Source of the DNA: JBAZLV01 sp964586075
GTDB taxonomy: Bacteria; Nitrospirota; UBA9217
Assembly: GCA_964586075.1 (NCBI GenBank)
Contig: CAZPGZ010000004.1
Coordinates: forward strand, 62,001 to 126,000
Reading direction: 5' to 3'
DNA length: 64,000 nucleotides
Positions within the stretch are counted from its first letter, which is position 1. Every line of letters starts with the position of its first letter. Below, piece after piece: positions 1 through 8,543 of this stretch. The notes under the pieces were generated by a model. That model was not told where the DNA came from. It did no database searches and worked only from the letters and a program-made list of their open reading frames with translations. Both the position numbers and the translations under genes were made by a program.

Positions 1-2
1 TT

Positions 3-1148
3 CTTACTGATCAGGAATTAGCGTCTGGGAAGGAACAGATCTATCCCTTGGATGTCCTTTTTTGCGAACAATGCGGTTTGGTACAAATCGGCCATGTAGT
101 GGCACCCGATGCGCTTTTTAAGGAGTATATATATTTTTCTGCCACCTCTGATCTGGTTCATAAGCATGCCGACTACTTGGCAAAAAGTTTTCAGAAACGG
201 TTTAGTCTGACGGAGGATTCAAGAGTTGTTGAAATTGCTAGCAATGACGGGACAGTGTTGCAGTATTTTAAAAAAATCGGTCTGCAGACTCTTGGTGTAG
301 AACCAGCCAAAAACATCGCAACGGTGGCAGAAAAGTCAGGTATTGAAACAGTTAATGATTTTTTCAACGAAGCAACATCACAACAGATGAAAAATAAATA
401 CGGAACTGCCGATGTTATCCTTGCACGGCATGTGTTTGCTCATGTTCCGGAAATTCACGGATTTGTTAAAGGCCTAAAAAATCTTTTACATGATCATGGC
501 GTAATTGCCATTGAGGCTCCTTATCTGATTGACTTTGTCGAAAAGACAGAATTTGACACGGTTTATCATGAACACTATTCATATCTATCAATGCGTGCCA
601 TGTCCTACCTGTTCAATCTTTATGGGATGGAAATTTTTGACGCCGAAAGAGTAGCTATTCATGGCGGGTCTATTATTTATTTTATCGGCAACAAAGGAAA
701 GCATGAAATAGGCGCGAACGCGCAGAAGTTGATACAGTCAGAGATCGAAAAGAAGCTTGATCAAAAAGAGACTTATATCAATTTTGCAAAACGAACATCA
801 ATGATTAAAGCAGACTTGGTTGATCTGTTAAAAAAGATCAAAGCATCGGGAAAAAGGATCGCCGCCTACGGAGCTCCGGCCAAGGGAAATACCTTGCTCA
901 ATTATTGTGGCATTACGCGTGATCTTGTTGAATATACTGTTGATAAAAGTCCTTACAAACAGAATCTTTTTACACCGGGCGCTCATCTGCGGGTATTTCA
1001 TCCAGATAAACTTGTTCAGGACATGCCGGATTTTGTATTATTACTAGCATGGAATTTTGCCGAAGAAATTTTTGAACAACAGAAAGAATACCGCTCAAAG
1101 GGTGGCAAATTTATTCTGCCCATTCCTGATGTCAGGATCGTGTCATGA
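3..1148 (+). CDS. Sugar-nucleotide C-methyltransferase, 5' end outside the window
   Basis: The frame is open back to the first bases of the window, so the N-terminus is missing; the TTG at 48 is internal and not a real start. The visible part begins inside the N-terminal cysteine (zinc-binding) region, with FCEQCG. A class I SAM-dependent methyltransferase core follows, with the motif VVEIASNDGT. The C-terminal part carries AAYGAPAKGNTLLNY, which is typical of the TylCIII/NovU/EvaC type C-methyltransferases acting on dTDP-4-keto sugars. The stop codon overlaps the ATG of the following 3,5-epimerase-like gene by 4 bases, and a reductase follows. This is the order expected for a 3-C-methyl deoxysugar. 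The family assignment is firm; the exact sugar and methylated carbon are inferred. Confidence 0.85.
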   Translation, partial: LTDQELASGKEQIYPLDVLFCEQCGLVQIGHVVAPDALFKEYIYFSATSDLVHKHADYLAKSFQKRFSLTEDSRVVEIASNDGTVLQYFKKIGLQTLGVEPAKNIATVAEKSGIETVNDFFNEATSQQMKNKYGTADVILARHVFAHVPEIHGFVKGLKNLLHDHGVIAIEAPYLIDFVEKTEFDTVYHEHYSYLSMRAMSYLFNLYGMEIFDAERVAIHGGSIIYFIGNKGKHEIGANAQKLIQSEIEKKLDQKETYINFAKRTSMIKADLVDLLKKIKASGKRIAAYGAPAKGNTLLNYCGITRDLVEYTVDKSPYKQNLFTPGAHLRVFHPDKLVQDMPDFVLLLAWNFAEEIFEQQKEYRSKGGKFILPIPDVRIVS

Positions 1149-1669
1149 TTTTCGCAGAGACGATTTTAAAGGATTCTTATCTTATCGATATGGAGCCTAT
1201 TGAAGACGAAAGAGGTTTTTTCTCACGAAGTTTTTGCCAAAAAGAATTTTCTTCCCACGGGCTGAAAACGAATATTGCGCAGTGCAATGTCTCTTTTAAC
1301 AAAAAGAAGGGTACCTTGCGCGGCATGCACTTTCAAATACCGCCGAAAGCAGAGGCAAAGCTTGTACGCTGTACCCGTGGTGCGATATATGATGTTATCA
1401 TTGATCTGCGACCTCAATCATTAACATATTGCAAATGGACGGCATTTGATTTGACAGCACAAAATTGCAAGGCGCTTTACATACCGGAAGGATTTGCCCA
1501 CGGTTTTCAAACGGTGGAAGATGATTCTGAAGTTTTTTACCAGATGTTTGAGTCCTATGCCCCGGATTATGCTGCGGGCGTAAGATGGGATGATCCGGCT
1601 TTCGGTATCACCTGGCCACTCAGCAACCCTATTATGTCTGAAAAAGACAAGAGATATCCTCTTTTTTAA
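1145..1669 (+). CDS. dTDP-4-dehydrorhamnose 3,5-epimerase family protein
   Basis: This 174-residue protein is close to the usual RmlC length (about 180). Family residues are visible: RGMHFQ with the catalytic base His62, a lysine at position 72, the GFAHGFQT stretch around residue 119, and Tyr132 in VFYQM. It would epimerise a dTDP-4-keto-6-deoxy sugar at C3 and/or C5 in the cytoplasm. It overlaps the C-methyltransferase by four bases (ATGA) and is followed 11 bases later by an RmlD-like reductase. No rmlA or rmlB is in the window, so the dTDP-4-keto sugar must be supplied from elsewhere. Beside a C-methyltransferase, a C5-only epimerase of the EvaD type is as likely as a true rhamnose RmlC. 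Confidence 0.85.
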   Translation: MIFAETILKDSYLIDMEPIEDERGFFSRSFCQKEFSSHGLKTNIAQCNVSFNKKKGTLRGMHFQIPPKAEAKLVRCTRGAIYDVIIDLRPQSLTYCKWTAFDLTAQNCKALYIPEGFAHGFQTVEDDSEVFYQMFESYAPDYAAGVRWDDPAFGITWPLSNPIMSEKDKRYPLF

Positions 1670-1680
1670 AAGACCTCAAT

Positions 1681-2541
1681 ATGAAGATTCTTCTTATTGG
1701 TAAGACCGGACAGCTTGGCGGCGATATACTGAAAAATGGCACAAACCATGAAATTCATGCACCTGAGCGGTTCATGCTGGATATTGAATCGAAAGATGAA
1801 ATTGAGAGAGCAGTAAAAACGTATAGACCCTCAGTGGTAATAAATACTGCGGCATTTCATAATGTTCCGCTCTGTGAAACTGAGCATGAAAAAGCTTTTC
1901 GCGTAAACTGCATTGCTGTCAGGGATATTGCCCTTGTCTGCAGAAAAATGGGCGCTCGATTCGTAACTTTCAGTTCTGATTATGTCTTTGGTGGCGAAAA
2001 ACGAATTCCTTATCAAGAAACAGATCAGCCCGCCCCCTTGCAGGTGTATGGTATTTCACGAGTTGCCGGGGAGTATGCCGCCTTTGCAGTAGCGCATAAT
2101 ATCACCACTATTATCAGAACTTGTGGACTCTACGGCATATCCGGGGCGCGTTCCAAGGGAGGTAATTTTGTCGATAAACGAATTCAGGAGGCAAGAGGGC
2201 AATCATCTCTCGAAATGGGATGTGAACAAATAGTTTGCCCAACGTATACGGACGATCTCAGCAGGGCTGTATTACGCCTAATCGAGCACCCTCGGGCCCA
2301 GTCTGGAATTTATCATCTTGTTAATGAAGGAGAATGCAGTTGGCATGAATTTACTAAAACTATTTACGAGATCATGCATATTCGTGTCGAGGTCAAGCCA
2401 GTTGACAGACAGGGAATGAGCGGGACGATGAGACGGCCTGTTTACTCTGTTTTGAAAAATACAAAAGCCAGAGCCTTGGGAATAACGCTCCCGTCTTGGC
2501 GTGATGCGCTTGTGAGATATTTAAAAGAAAAACATAAATAA
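1681..2541 (+). CDS. RmlD-like dTDP-4-keto-sugar reductase with YxxxR at the active site
   Basis: This is a 286-residue extended short-chain dehydrogenase of the RmlD family. It has an N-terminal GKTGQLGG nucleotide-binding loop, NTAAF after strand 4 and the FSSDYVFGG serine segment. It should reduce the 4-keto group of the dTDP sugar made by the upstream enzymes. The catalytic YxxxK is changed: Tyr123 is present but the position of the lysine is arginine (YGISR, residues 123-127, codon CGA). In this superfamily the lysine lowers the tyrosine pKa, so activity may be weak or altered. The rest of the fold looks intact and there is no frameshift. The gene sits 11 bases after the epimerase and belongs to the same transcription unit. 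Confidence 0.8.
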   Translation: MKILLIGKTGQLGGDILKNGTNHEIHAPERFMLDIESKDEIERAVKTYRPSVVINTAAFHNVPLCETEHEKAFRVNCIAVRDIALVCRKMGARFVTFSSDYVFGGEKRIPYQETDQPAPLQVYGISRVAGEYAAFAVAHNITTIIRTCGLYGISGARSKGGNFVDKRIQEARGQSSLEMGCEQIVCPTYTDDLSRAVLRLIEHPRAQSGIYHLVNEGECSWHEFTKTIYEIMHIRVEVKPVDRQGMSGTMRRPVYSVLKNTKARALGITLPSWRDALVRYLKEKHK

Positions 2542-2718
2542 CCGGTATTTTCAAGCTAATAGCAGGTAGTGATTGTCAAACCGCCATCGAACGCGGTTTC
2601 TAAAATTATTTCTGTCGCCAACTCTTTTGCAGGTAATTAAAGATATTCTATATCAGAAGGCATCAGTTCCAGCCCTGCACGTTGACAATATTCAAGGAAT
2701 ACCTCGGAAAGGATTGTT

Positions 2719-3606
2719 ATGGAAGTTTTTTGCCCGCTCTGCCAAAAAAAGTCCCAACTTTATTTACGTACTATGGACTACAATAGAAGAATATCTCAGG
2801 AACTATTTAATTACAATTTTTGCCCATCCTGCAGGCTGATTTTCCTGTCACCGATTCCAGAGGAATTGGGCAGGTATTATACTGCTGAGTATTATCCAGT
2901 ACCTCGATCATACGAACAACTGGAAAAAGAGGCAGAACAGGACCGGTACAAAATTAAGATTATCCAGCAGTTTGTTGCTAAAGGCAGATTACTTGAAATA
3001 GGTTCTTCTTATGGTAAGTTTGCATTGCTGGCTAAACAGGCCGGTTTTGAGGTAGAAGTATTAGAACGTGACAAAAGCTGCTGCAATTTTTTGCAGGATG
3101 TTGTTGGAATAAAAGCGATAAATAGTGATAATCCTGCAGAGAGTCTTCGTAATGCAAAGCCATATGATGTGATTGTACTGTGGCATGTCCTTGAACATCT
3201 GCCAAATCCATGGAAAACGCTTGAAACGCTCGCGGGCAAATTGCTGCCGAGTAGTATTTTGGTTATAGCAACACCAAATCCCGACGCAATACAGTTTAAG
3301 ACTCTTGGACGTTTCTGGACGCATATTGACGCACCCCGTCATCTTTCATTAGTTCCTCTATCCCTTCTCCGGGAAAAGGCTCAATTACTAAGCCTCAAGA
3401 TGATATTATCCACAACGTCCGATGATGGCGGATTGCTGTTAAATGCTGTTGGGTGGAAAGATTCTTTTGCAAATATGGGCAGTCGCGGCTTCATCAGGAA
3501 AAGGTTGCGCTCCGTGGGAAGGCTTATGAGTGTGGTTGCTTCACCCGTAGAACGAATCAATGGTTTGGGCAGTGCTTATACCGCGGTATTTCAAAAAGAG
3601 AGGTAA
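2719..3606 (+). CDS. Class I SAM-dependent methyltransferase with N-terminal zinc ribbon
   Basis: This 295-residue protein begins at an ATG preceded by AAGGA. Two cysteine pairs, Cys5/Cys8 and Cys35/Cys38, form a small zinc ribbon. A Rossmann methyltransferase domain follows with SAM motif I (LLEIGSSYGKF, about residues 91-101) and the DVIVLWHVLEHLPNP segment typical of the Methyltransf_23 group. Proteins of this kind are frequent in polysaccharide loci, where they methylate sugars or lipid-linked glycans, but the substrate cannot be read from the sequence. It lies 177 bases downstream of the reductase and 69 bases before a family 2 glycosyltransferase. Confidence 0.8.
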   Translation: MEVFCPLCQKKSQLYLRTMDYNRRISQELFNYNFCPSCRLIFLSPIPEELGRYYTAEYYPVPRSYEQLEKEAEQDRYKIKIIQQFVAKGRLLEIGSSYGKFALLAKQAGFEVEVLERDKSCCNFLQDVVGIKAINSDNPAESLRNAKPYDVIVLWHVLEHLPNPWKTLETLAGKLLPSSILVIATPNPDAIQFKTLGRFWTHIDAPRHLSLVPLSLLREKAQLLSLKMILSTTSDDGGLLLNAVGWKDSFANMGSRGFIRKRLRSVGRLMSVVASPVERINGLGSAYTAVFQKER

Positions 3607-3675
3607 GAGCGATTAGGGAATGAAATTAATAATTTTAAATCGCACTATGTGCTTGCTTGACTGCTCAAGAAATCA

Positions 3676-4611
3676 ATGAAGCCAAATATTAGCATCTGCA
3701 TGCCGAATTATAACTTTGCTCAATACGTTGCTGAGGCGATAGAATCAGTGCTTAAACAAAGTTATACTGATTTTGAATTCATTATCATTGACAATTGTTC
3801 TACCGATAATTCCGCAGATATCATTCGACAATATGCTGAGAAAGATACAAGGATTCGGTTTTGTATTAATGACCGAAATATCGGAATGGTCAACAATCTA
3901 AATTTGTGTTTACAACGCGCCGATGGAAATTATATTAAGTATCTTTTAAGTGACGACTTGTTGGCTTCGCCACGAGCATTGGAAAAAATGGTCGCGGTCT
4001 TGGAGGCGGATAAAGAGATAGCCCTTGTCGCGACTGCAAGAAATATGATTAACGACCGCTCGGACATTAGACAAGTCTTGTCAGAGTATAGAGGAAATGA
4101 TCTCTATGTCGGCACAGATATCATTCAGGATTGTCTGCTGGAACAAAAGAATAAAATCGGAGAACCTTCCGTCGTAATGTTCAGAAAAAAAGATGCAATG
4201 CGCGGCTTTGATGGGCGGTACCGTCAGGCCGTTGACCTTGAAATGTGGCTTTATCTTTTAGAGCAAGGGAACTTCGCTTACATAGATGAACCACTGTGTT
4301 CATTCCGAAGTCATCCAAATCAGCAGACCCGAGCAAACATTGCACAAGGTGTTCTCGCTGACGAGGCATTTCAACTACTCGCGGATTACGCAAACAAACC
4401 CTATATTAATTTATCCTGCATAAAAAGAGAGTATATGCTTTATGTCCCCGCTTATGCAGTATGGAAACAGTATAAAAAGAAGCAAATTACGCTGCAAAAC
4501 GCTTTTCTTAAAATTAAAAAGCATTATAGTGTTTTTAAATTTATTATCTTCTATCCAGTATTCAAAATAGTTAAGTTTTTTAAAAGTATGGTGCAGCCAC
4601 GGAAGAGATAA
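3676..4611 (+). CDS. Family 2 glycosyltransferase
   Basis: This 311-residue protein has a GT-A fold N-terminus: SICMPNYNFAQYVAEAIESV is followed by IIDNCSTDNSA and the metal-binding region LLSDDLLASP. It would transfer a sugar from a nucleotide donor to a growing surface glycan at the cytoplasmic face of the membrane. The C-terminal 60 residues are basic and hydrophobic (KFIIFYPVFKIVKFFKS), probably a membrane-associating tail. The acceptor and donor are not predictable. No strong Shine-Dalgarno sequence precedes the ATG; the start is chosen because the family begins at the first beta strand. Confidence 0.85.
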   Translation: MKPNISICMPNYNFAQYVAEAIESVLKQSYTDFEFIIIDNCSTDNSADIIRQYAEKDTRIRFCINDRNIGMVNNLNLCLQRADGNYIKYLLSDDLLASPRALEKMVAVLEADKEIALVATARNMINDRSDIRQVLSEYRGNDLYVGTDIIQDCLLEQKNKIGEPSVVMFRKKDAMRGFDGRYRQAVDLEMWLYLLEQGNFAYIDEPLCSFRSHPNQQTRANIAQGVLADEAFQLLADYANKPYINLSCIKREYMLYVPAYAVWKQYKKKQITLQNAFLKIKKHYSVFKFIIFYPVFKIVKFFKSMVQPRKR

Positions 4612-4780
4612 AAGGTGATTTTAACAGTGCTGCTAATTATGAAAAACGGTGGATTATCTTTACTAAAAACGGTTGCTAATGCTTAAAAAGTCATTGTCCT
4701 CTGATCAAAATGAGTCATGAATTTACCGAGGCTTTGTAAAAATTTCTCGAGACACTGTCAGCTCCGGATATAAATCTACT

Positions 4781-5752
4781 ATGACAACAAATAATATTGA
4801 CCTTTCAATTATTATCATTAATTGGAATACGAAGCAGCTTTTACTGGATTGCATCGCATCTGTTTACAGTACAGTACACCATCTCACCTATGAAATCTTT
4901 GTGGTGGATAATGGGAGCGCTGATGGGAGCCTAGAGGCTGTATCTGAACGCTACCCTCGCGTCAAATTGATTGCTAGCAAAATAAACCTTGGTTTCGCGA
5001 AGGCTAACAACCTTGCCATAAAAAAAATGTCGGGCAAGTATGCGGTTCTTCTGAATAGCGATACGATACTGAAGCAAACCTCTCTTGAAAAAGCGTATGA
5101 TTTTCTGGAACGCCATCCTCGCGTGGGAATGTGTGGTTTGCAGCTTCTGAATGAAGATGGATCAAAACAGAACTCCACTGGCAATTTCCCGACACTATTG
5201 TCAGAATTTGCAAGTAAAAAACTCATTCATGTCTTTTTTCCTGGAAAATACAGCCAAGTATTCTCCCCGAAAAAAAAAGATGTCAATGGATTTGTATCCG
5301 TTGATTTTATCGTCGGAGCATGCATGATAGCGAGAAAGGCCGCCATTGATGAAGTCGGCATGCTTGATGAAGATTATTTTTTTCTCTATGAAGAAGTAGA
5401 CTGGTGCTTCAGAATGAAGAAGTCGGAGTGGCTCGTGTATTATCTTCCCGAGGTCGAAATATACCATCTCGGTGGACAGAGTATGAAAAATATCAATTTG
5501 CGGGCAAGGGTAGAGTCTTGGCGGTCTCGATATCTTTTTTTTGAAAAAAGTTGCGAGCTTTCCACTCCGGCCCGGTACGGGCTCCTGTTTTTGGGGATTC
5601 TCCAAAACGCGTATCAGTTTTTACTTTATATTCTGTTAAACGTCGTAACACTCTTTGCATTCAAACGGTTGAGAAAACGTTTGGTCATGTTTGCCTATCT
5701 TCTTCTTTGGCATGTGAGGGGCAGGCCAATTTCTATGGGAATACCGAGATAA
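4781..5752 (+). CDS. Family 2 glycosyltransferase, rhamnosyltransferase-like
   Basis: This 323-residue GT-A enzyme has the motifs IIIINWNTKQLL, VVDNGSADGS and LLNSDT (metal site). The late motif EEVDWCFRMK is typical of the WbbL/RfbF rhamnosyltransferase group. Hydrophobic helices near residues 265-300 suggest membrane attachment. It probably adds a deoxyhexose to the O-chain or capsule repeat. A 169-base gap separates it from the previous gene. A minus-10-like TATAAA at 4769-4774 ends six bases before the ATG and no Shine-Dalgarno sequence is visible, but no convincing minus-35 is present. The donor sugar is inferred only from family resemblance. Confidence 0.85.
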   Translation: MTTNNIDLSIIIINWNTKQLLLDCIASVYSTVHHLTYEIFVVDNGSADGSLEAVSERYPRVKLIASKINLGFAKANNLAIKKMSGKYAVLLNSDTILKQTSLEKAYDFLERHPRVGMCGLQLLNEDGSKQNSTGNFPTLLSEFASKKLIHVFFPGKYSQVFSPKKKDVNGFVSVDFIVGACMIARKAAIDEVGMLDEDYFFLYEEVDWCFRMKKSEWLVYYLPEVEIYHLGGQSMKNINLRARVESWRSRYLFFEKSCELSTPARYGLLFLGILQNAYQFLLYILLNVVTLFAFKRLRKRLVMFAYLLLWHVRGRPISMGIPR

Positions 5753-5864
5753 AATATGAGCGCTTCTCAGAAAGTTAAAACTATAAAAAATAATTTCGTG
5801 TTTTGCTTCCAATGGTATATATTACGAAAAGATAAGAGATAAGCGCTAAAGGTGGTAACACAAA

Positions 5865-7904
5865 GTGGCAAAGATCTTTAATTTGTTTCCTTACAAAAAA
5901 TTTAAGAGCGACTGGCTTTACTATACGCTGTTTATTCTTCTCGCAGCAGTAGCCATATTTGGTTTTGTGGCTTGGAAGCCAGCTTTCTTTTTCCCGTCAA
6001 CGCCGGAAGAGTTACGCTTAGTTCGAATTGACACCTCTACAGCCTTCGCTTTGTCGTACTGGTTTCAGCACGGTGTGCAATTTGGCAAGGACATCATCTT
6101 CGCCTACGGCCCTCTCGGTTTTATAAAATACGCAAAATATCATCCCGCATCTTTCCATTGGATGATAACCGGTCAGATATTTCTTTATCTTACATTTATA
6201 ACTGGTGCTTGGTTGCTCATCCGAAATGTCAAAAATAAGCGCTTTCTTGTTTTAATGGGGGCTTTTTTATGCAGCCTCCTGTTTGTTTTTCAACTTGGTG
6301 CTTTTCTTCCGTCGGTAAACATGAAATATCTGACAGACGCCTTCCTCCAGTCATTTCTTGTGCTCCTCGTGGTTAATTATTATTTCGTTGATGCAGATGC
6401 CAACTCTATTTCTACTATACTGCTTGCAGTAGCATCAGCATTGGTTGCGCTTATCAAGGTCAGCCTGCTGTTTCTGGCAGTTGTTTGTATTTTTTTTATA
6501 ACCGTTACGGATATCTTTGATAAAAAAAAGTTTCCGACCATTGCGACCATCTTTTCAGTATCGTTTTTCGCTTTGTGGTATGCCGCAGGTCAACAACTGC
6601 CCAACATTCCTGATTATTTTCTATCTTCACTCCAGTTGATGAGCGGCTACACCGAAGCCATGTCATACGGCGCACCCGTACGTGCGAATTTGTTCTGTGA
6701 GATTGTCTTGTATATCCTTCTCGCTTGCATTCTCCAGACCCTCTTGTGTTTGAAATTACAGCCGTACCGTATACCGTTTAATTTGATACCTTTCACGCTA
6801 TTTGCCGCATTTATTTTTTTGATATTCAAACACTCCTTTATTCGTCATGATGGTCATGCACTAGAAGCATTTTATATGCTATTTTTTTTCCTCTACATTA
6901 TTTTGGCCCTTTGGAACGACTTCTTTAAAAACAATCTTCCGAAAATACTTTTTCGTGCGTATCTGGGTGTGTTCATAATTTTTACCGTTTTTATCTTAAT
7001 ACACTATATTGGTCCATCCAGAAATAGAATTCCAACGCTTGCCCAAATGAAGCAGTCTGCTGCGATACCTTATAATGTTATGAATGTTGTACATCTGGTA
7101 AAGAAAGGGACGCAGACTTACACGGAATCATTGTATGCTGAAAAAGAAGCAATCAGACTGGCATCCGGTCTCCCGTCGATAAATGAGACGGTAGATTTGT
7201 ATCCGGACAACATTGCCATTGTTACGGCGCTCGAATTAAAATATAAGCCACGCCCTGTCGCTATAAGTCATGGCGCTTATTCGCCTTTTTTAGCATTAAA
7301 GGACGCTGAATATCTCAGAGGCAGCAGTGCCCCGGAAAAAATATTATTTAAAGTAGAGACGATTGACCATAGATATCCTTCAATCGATGATGGTGTTTCA
7401 TGGCAAGAACTCTGGACACGTTATGCTTTTGAGCGGAATGCGGGTGATTATTTGCTGCTTAGTCGTATGCATGTTCCAAAGAAGTATACTGTCGAGAAAA
7501 TAGATCATTTTGATATACCTTTCGGACGCTGGATCGATTTAGCCGACTCGGGAAGCGCCTTGATATGGGCAGAGATAGACATGAAACAGACCACCGCGGG
7601 AAAACTGATAAATTTTATCTACAAATTACCAGAGGTTAAGATTACGGTTAAGCTTAAAAACAGTACTGTCAAGGAATACAGAATAATCCCTGGGATGCTT
7701 TCGTCCGGTTTTCTTCTTTCTCCACTTGTTGAAGAAAATCGACAATTTAAAGATATCATGACCAATAAACAAAAACATATAATTGAGGATGCGAAAGTAC
7801 AGGCAGTTATGTTCAGCGTTGATAACTGGTGGTTTACACAATCATCGAACAGTGTATTTTATACAAACAATTTTCAGATGAGGATTTCTCGATTAGACTG
7901 GTAA
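5865..7904 (+). CDS. Large multi-pass membrane protein, possible GT-C glycosyltransferase or polymerase
   Basis: This 679-residue protein starts at a GTG preceded by AAAGGTGGT. About ten to twelve hydrophobic segments fill residues 18-390, and a soluble, probably periplasmic domain of about 280 residues follows. After the first membrane segment there is a loop with RLVRIDTSTAF and the short motif YGPLG. An acidic residue in this first periplasmic loop resembles GT-C enzymes that use polyprenyl-phosphate sugars. I do not recognise a named family. Its place between glycosyltransferases and the heptose genes suggests a role as O-antigen polymerase, GT-C transferase or other glycan modifier. Function is unproven. 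Confidence 0.6.
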   Translation: MAKIFNLFPYKKFKSDWLYYTLFILLAAVAIFGFVAWKPAFFFPSTPEELRLVRIDTSTAFALSYWFQHGVQFGKDIIFAYGPLGFIKYAKYHPASFHWMITGQIFLYLTFITGAWLLIRNVKNKRFLVLMGAFLCSLLFVFQLGAFLPSVNMKYLTDAFLQSFLVLLVVNYYFVDADANSISTILLAVASALVALIKVSLLFLAVVCIFFITVTDIFDKKKFPTIATIFSVSFFALWYAAGQQLPNIPDYFLSSLQLMSGYTEAMSYGAPVRANLFCEIVLYILLACILQTLLCLKLQPYRIPFNLIPFTLFAAFIFLIFKHSFIRHDGHALEAFYMLFFFLYIILALWNDFFKNNLPKILFRAYLGVFIIFTVFILIHYIGPSRNRIPTLAQMKQSAAIPYNVMNVVHLVKKGTQTYTESLYAEKEAIRLASGLPSINETVDLYPDNIAIVTALELKYKPRPVAISHGAYSPFLALKDAEYLRGSSAPEKILFKVETIDHRYPSIDDGVSWQELWTRYAFERNAGDYLLLSRMHVPKKYTVEKIDHFDIPFGRWIDLADSGSALIWAEIDMKQTTAGKLINFIYKLPEVKITVKLKNSTVKEYRIIPGMLSSGFLLSPLVEENRQFKDIMTNKQKHIIEDAKVQAVMFSVDNWWFTQSSNSVFYTNNFQMRISRLDW

Positions 7905-7925
7905 CGTTCATGAAAACAGGAGGAT

Positions 7926-7955
7926 ATGGCCGCGAAGACGGCGCCATGCTTTTGA
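7926..7955 (+). other. Nine-codon leader ORF abutting gmhA
   Basis: A strong AGGAGG (7918-7923) directly precedes ATG at 7926, which opens a nine-residue frame (MAAKTAPCF). It ends in TGA at 7953-7955, immediately before the gmhA ATG at 7956. The gmhA ATG has no Shine-Dalgarno sequence of its own at the right distance, so ribosomes finishing the short frame could reinitiate on gmhA. The peptide may have no function beyond coupling. It could instead be chance, with AGGAGG serving gmhA at an unusually long distance. Confidence 0.4.
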
Positions 7956-8543
7956 ATGATAGCTAAAGATAATAAAATAATATATAAAAGAGTCCAGGAA
8001 TCTATTGAAAATTTTTCAAAACTTCTGAAAGATGAACAGTGCCTACAGGCGATTTCAGAAGCTGGGCAATTAATTGTTCAGGCCATAAAAAATGGGAACA
8101 AACTTCTTATCTGCGGTAACGGAGGCAGTGCCGCCGATGCCCAGCATATTGCAGGCGAGTTCCTCTGTCGTTTTTATAAAAACAGAAACCCAATGCCGGC
8201 AATTGCATTATCTACCGATACATCGGTTTTGACATCCATATCAAACGATTATTCTTATGATGAGGTTTTTAGCAGACAAATTGTTGGGTTGGGCAAGCGC
8301 GGCGATATCCTCTTAGGAATAAGCACAAGCGGGAGTTCACCGAACGTACTTCTGGCTTTTCATGCTGCAAAAAAAACTGGCTTAAAAACGGTTCTGCTTA
8401 CCGGCAACAGAAAAAATGATATGACTGAAATCTGTGATATTGTGGTTACAGCACCTTCTGCAGATACACCCCGTATCCAGGAAATGCACTTGCTCATCGA
8501 GCATATTCTTTGTGAAATCACTGAGGCTGAAGCAAGTGCTTAA
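7956..8543 (+). CDS. gmhA: D-sedoheptulose 7-phosphate isomerase
   Basis: This 195-residue SIS-domain protein has the usual GmhA length. It converts sedoheptulose 7-phosphate to D-glycero-D-manno-heptose 7-phosphate in the cytoplasm. The phosphate-binding stretch GNGGSAADAQHIAGEF (about residues 50-65), the LSTDTSVLTSISNDYS segment, the GISTSGSSPN loop and the late QEMHLLIEHILCE helix match the family. It is the first step of the heptose branch here and is followed by gmhB (8-base overlap), hddC, a glycosyltransferase and hddA. A two-gene transketolase in the same locus could make its substrate. Translation may be coupled to the nine-codon frame just upstream. Confidence 0.93.
   Translation: MIAKDNKIIYKRVQESIENFSKLLKDEQCLQAISEAGQLIVQAIKNGNKLLICGNGGSAADAQHIAGEFLCRFYKNRNPMPAIALSTDTSVLTSISNDYSYDEVFSRQIVGLGKRGDILLGISTSGSSPNVLLAFHAAKKTGLKTVLLTGNRKNDMTEICDIVVTAPSADTPRIQEMHLLIEHILCEITEAEASA

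Noticed and set aside
2573..2839. 88-codon plus-strand frame
   Set aside because: It overlaps the start of the methyltransferase at 2719, has no convincing Shine-Dalgarno and looks like chance.
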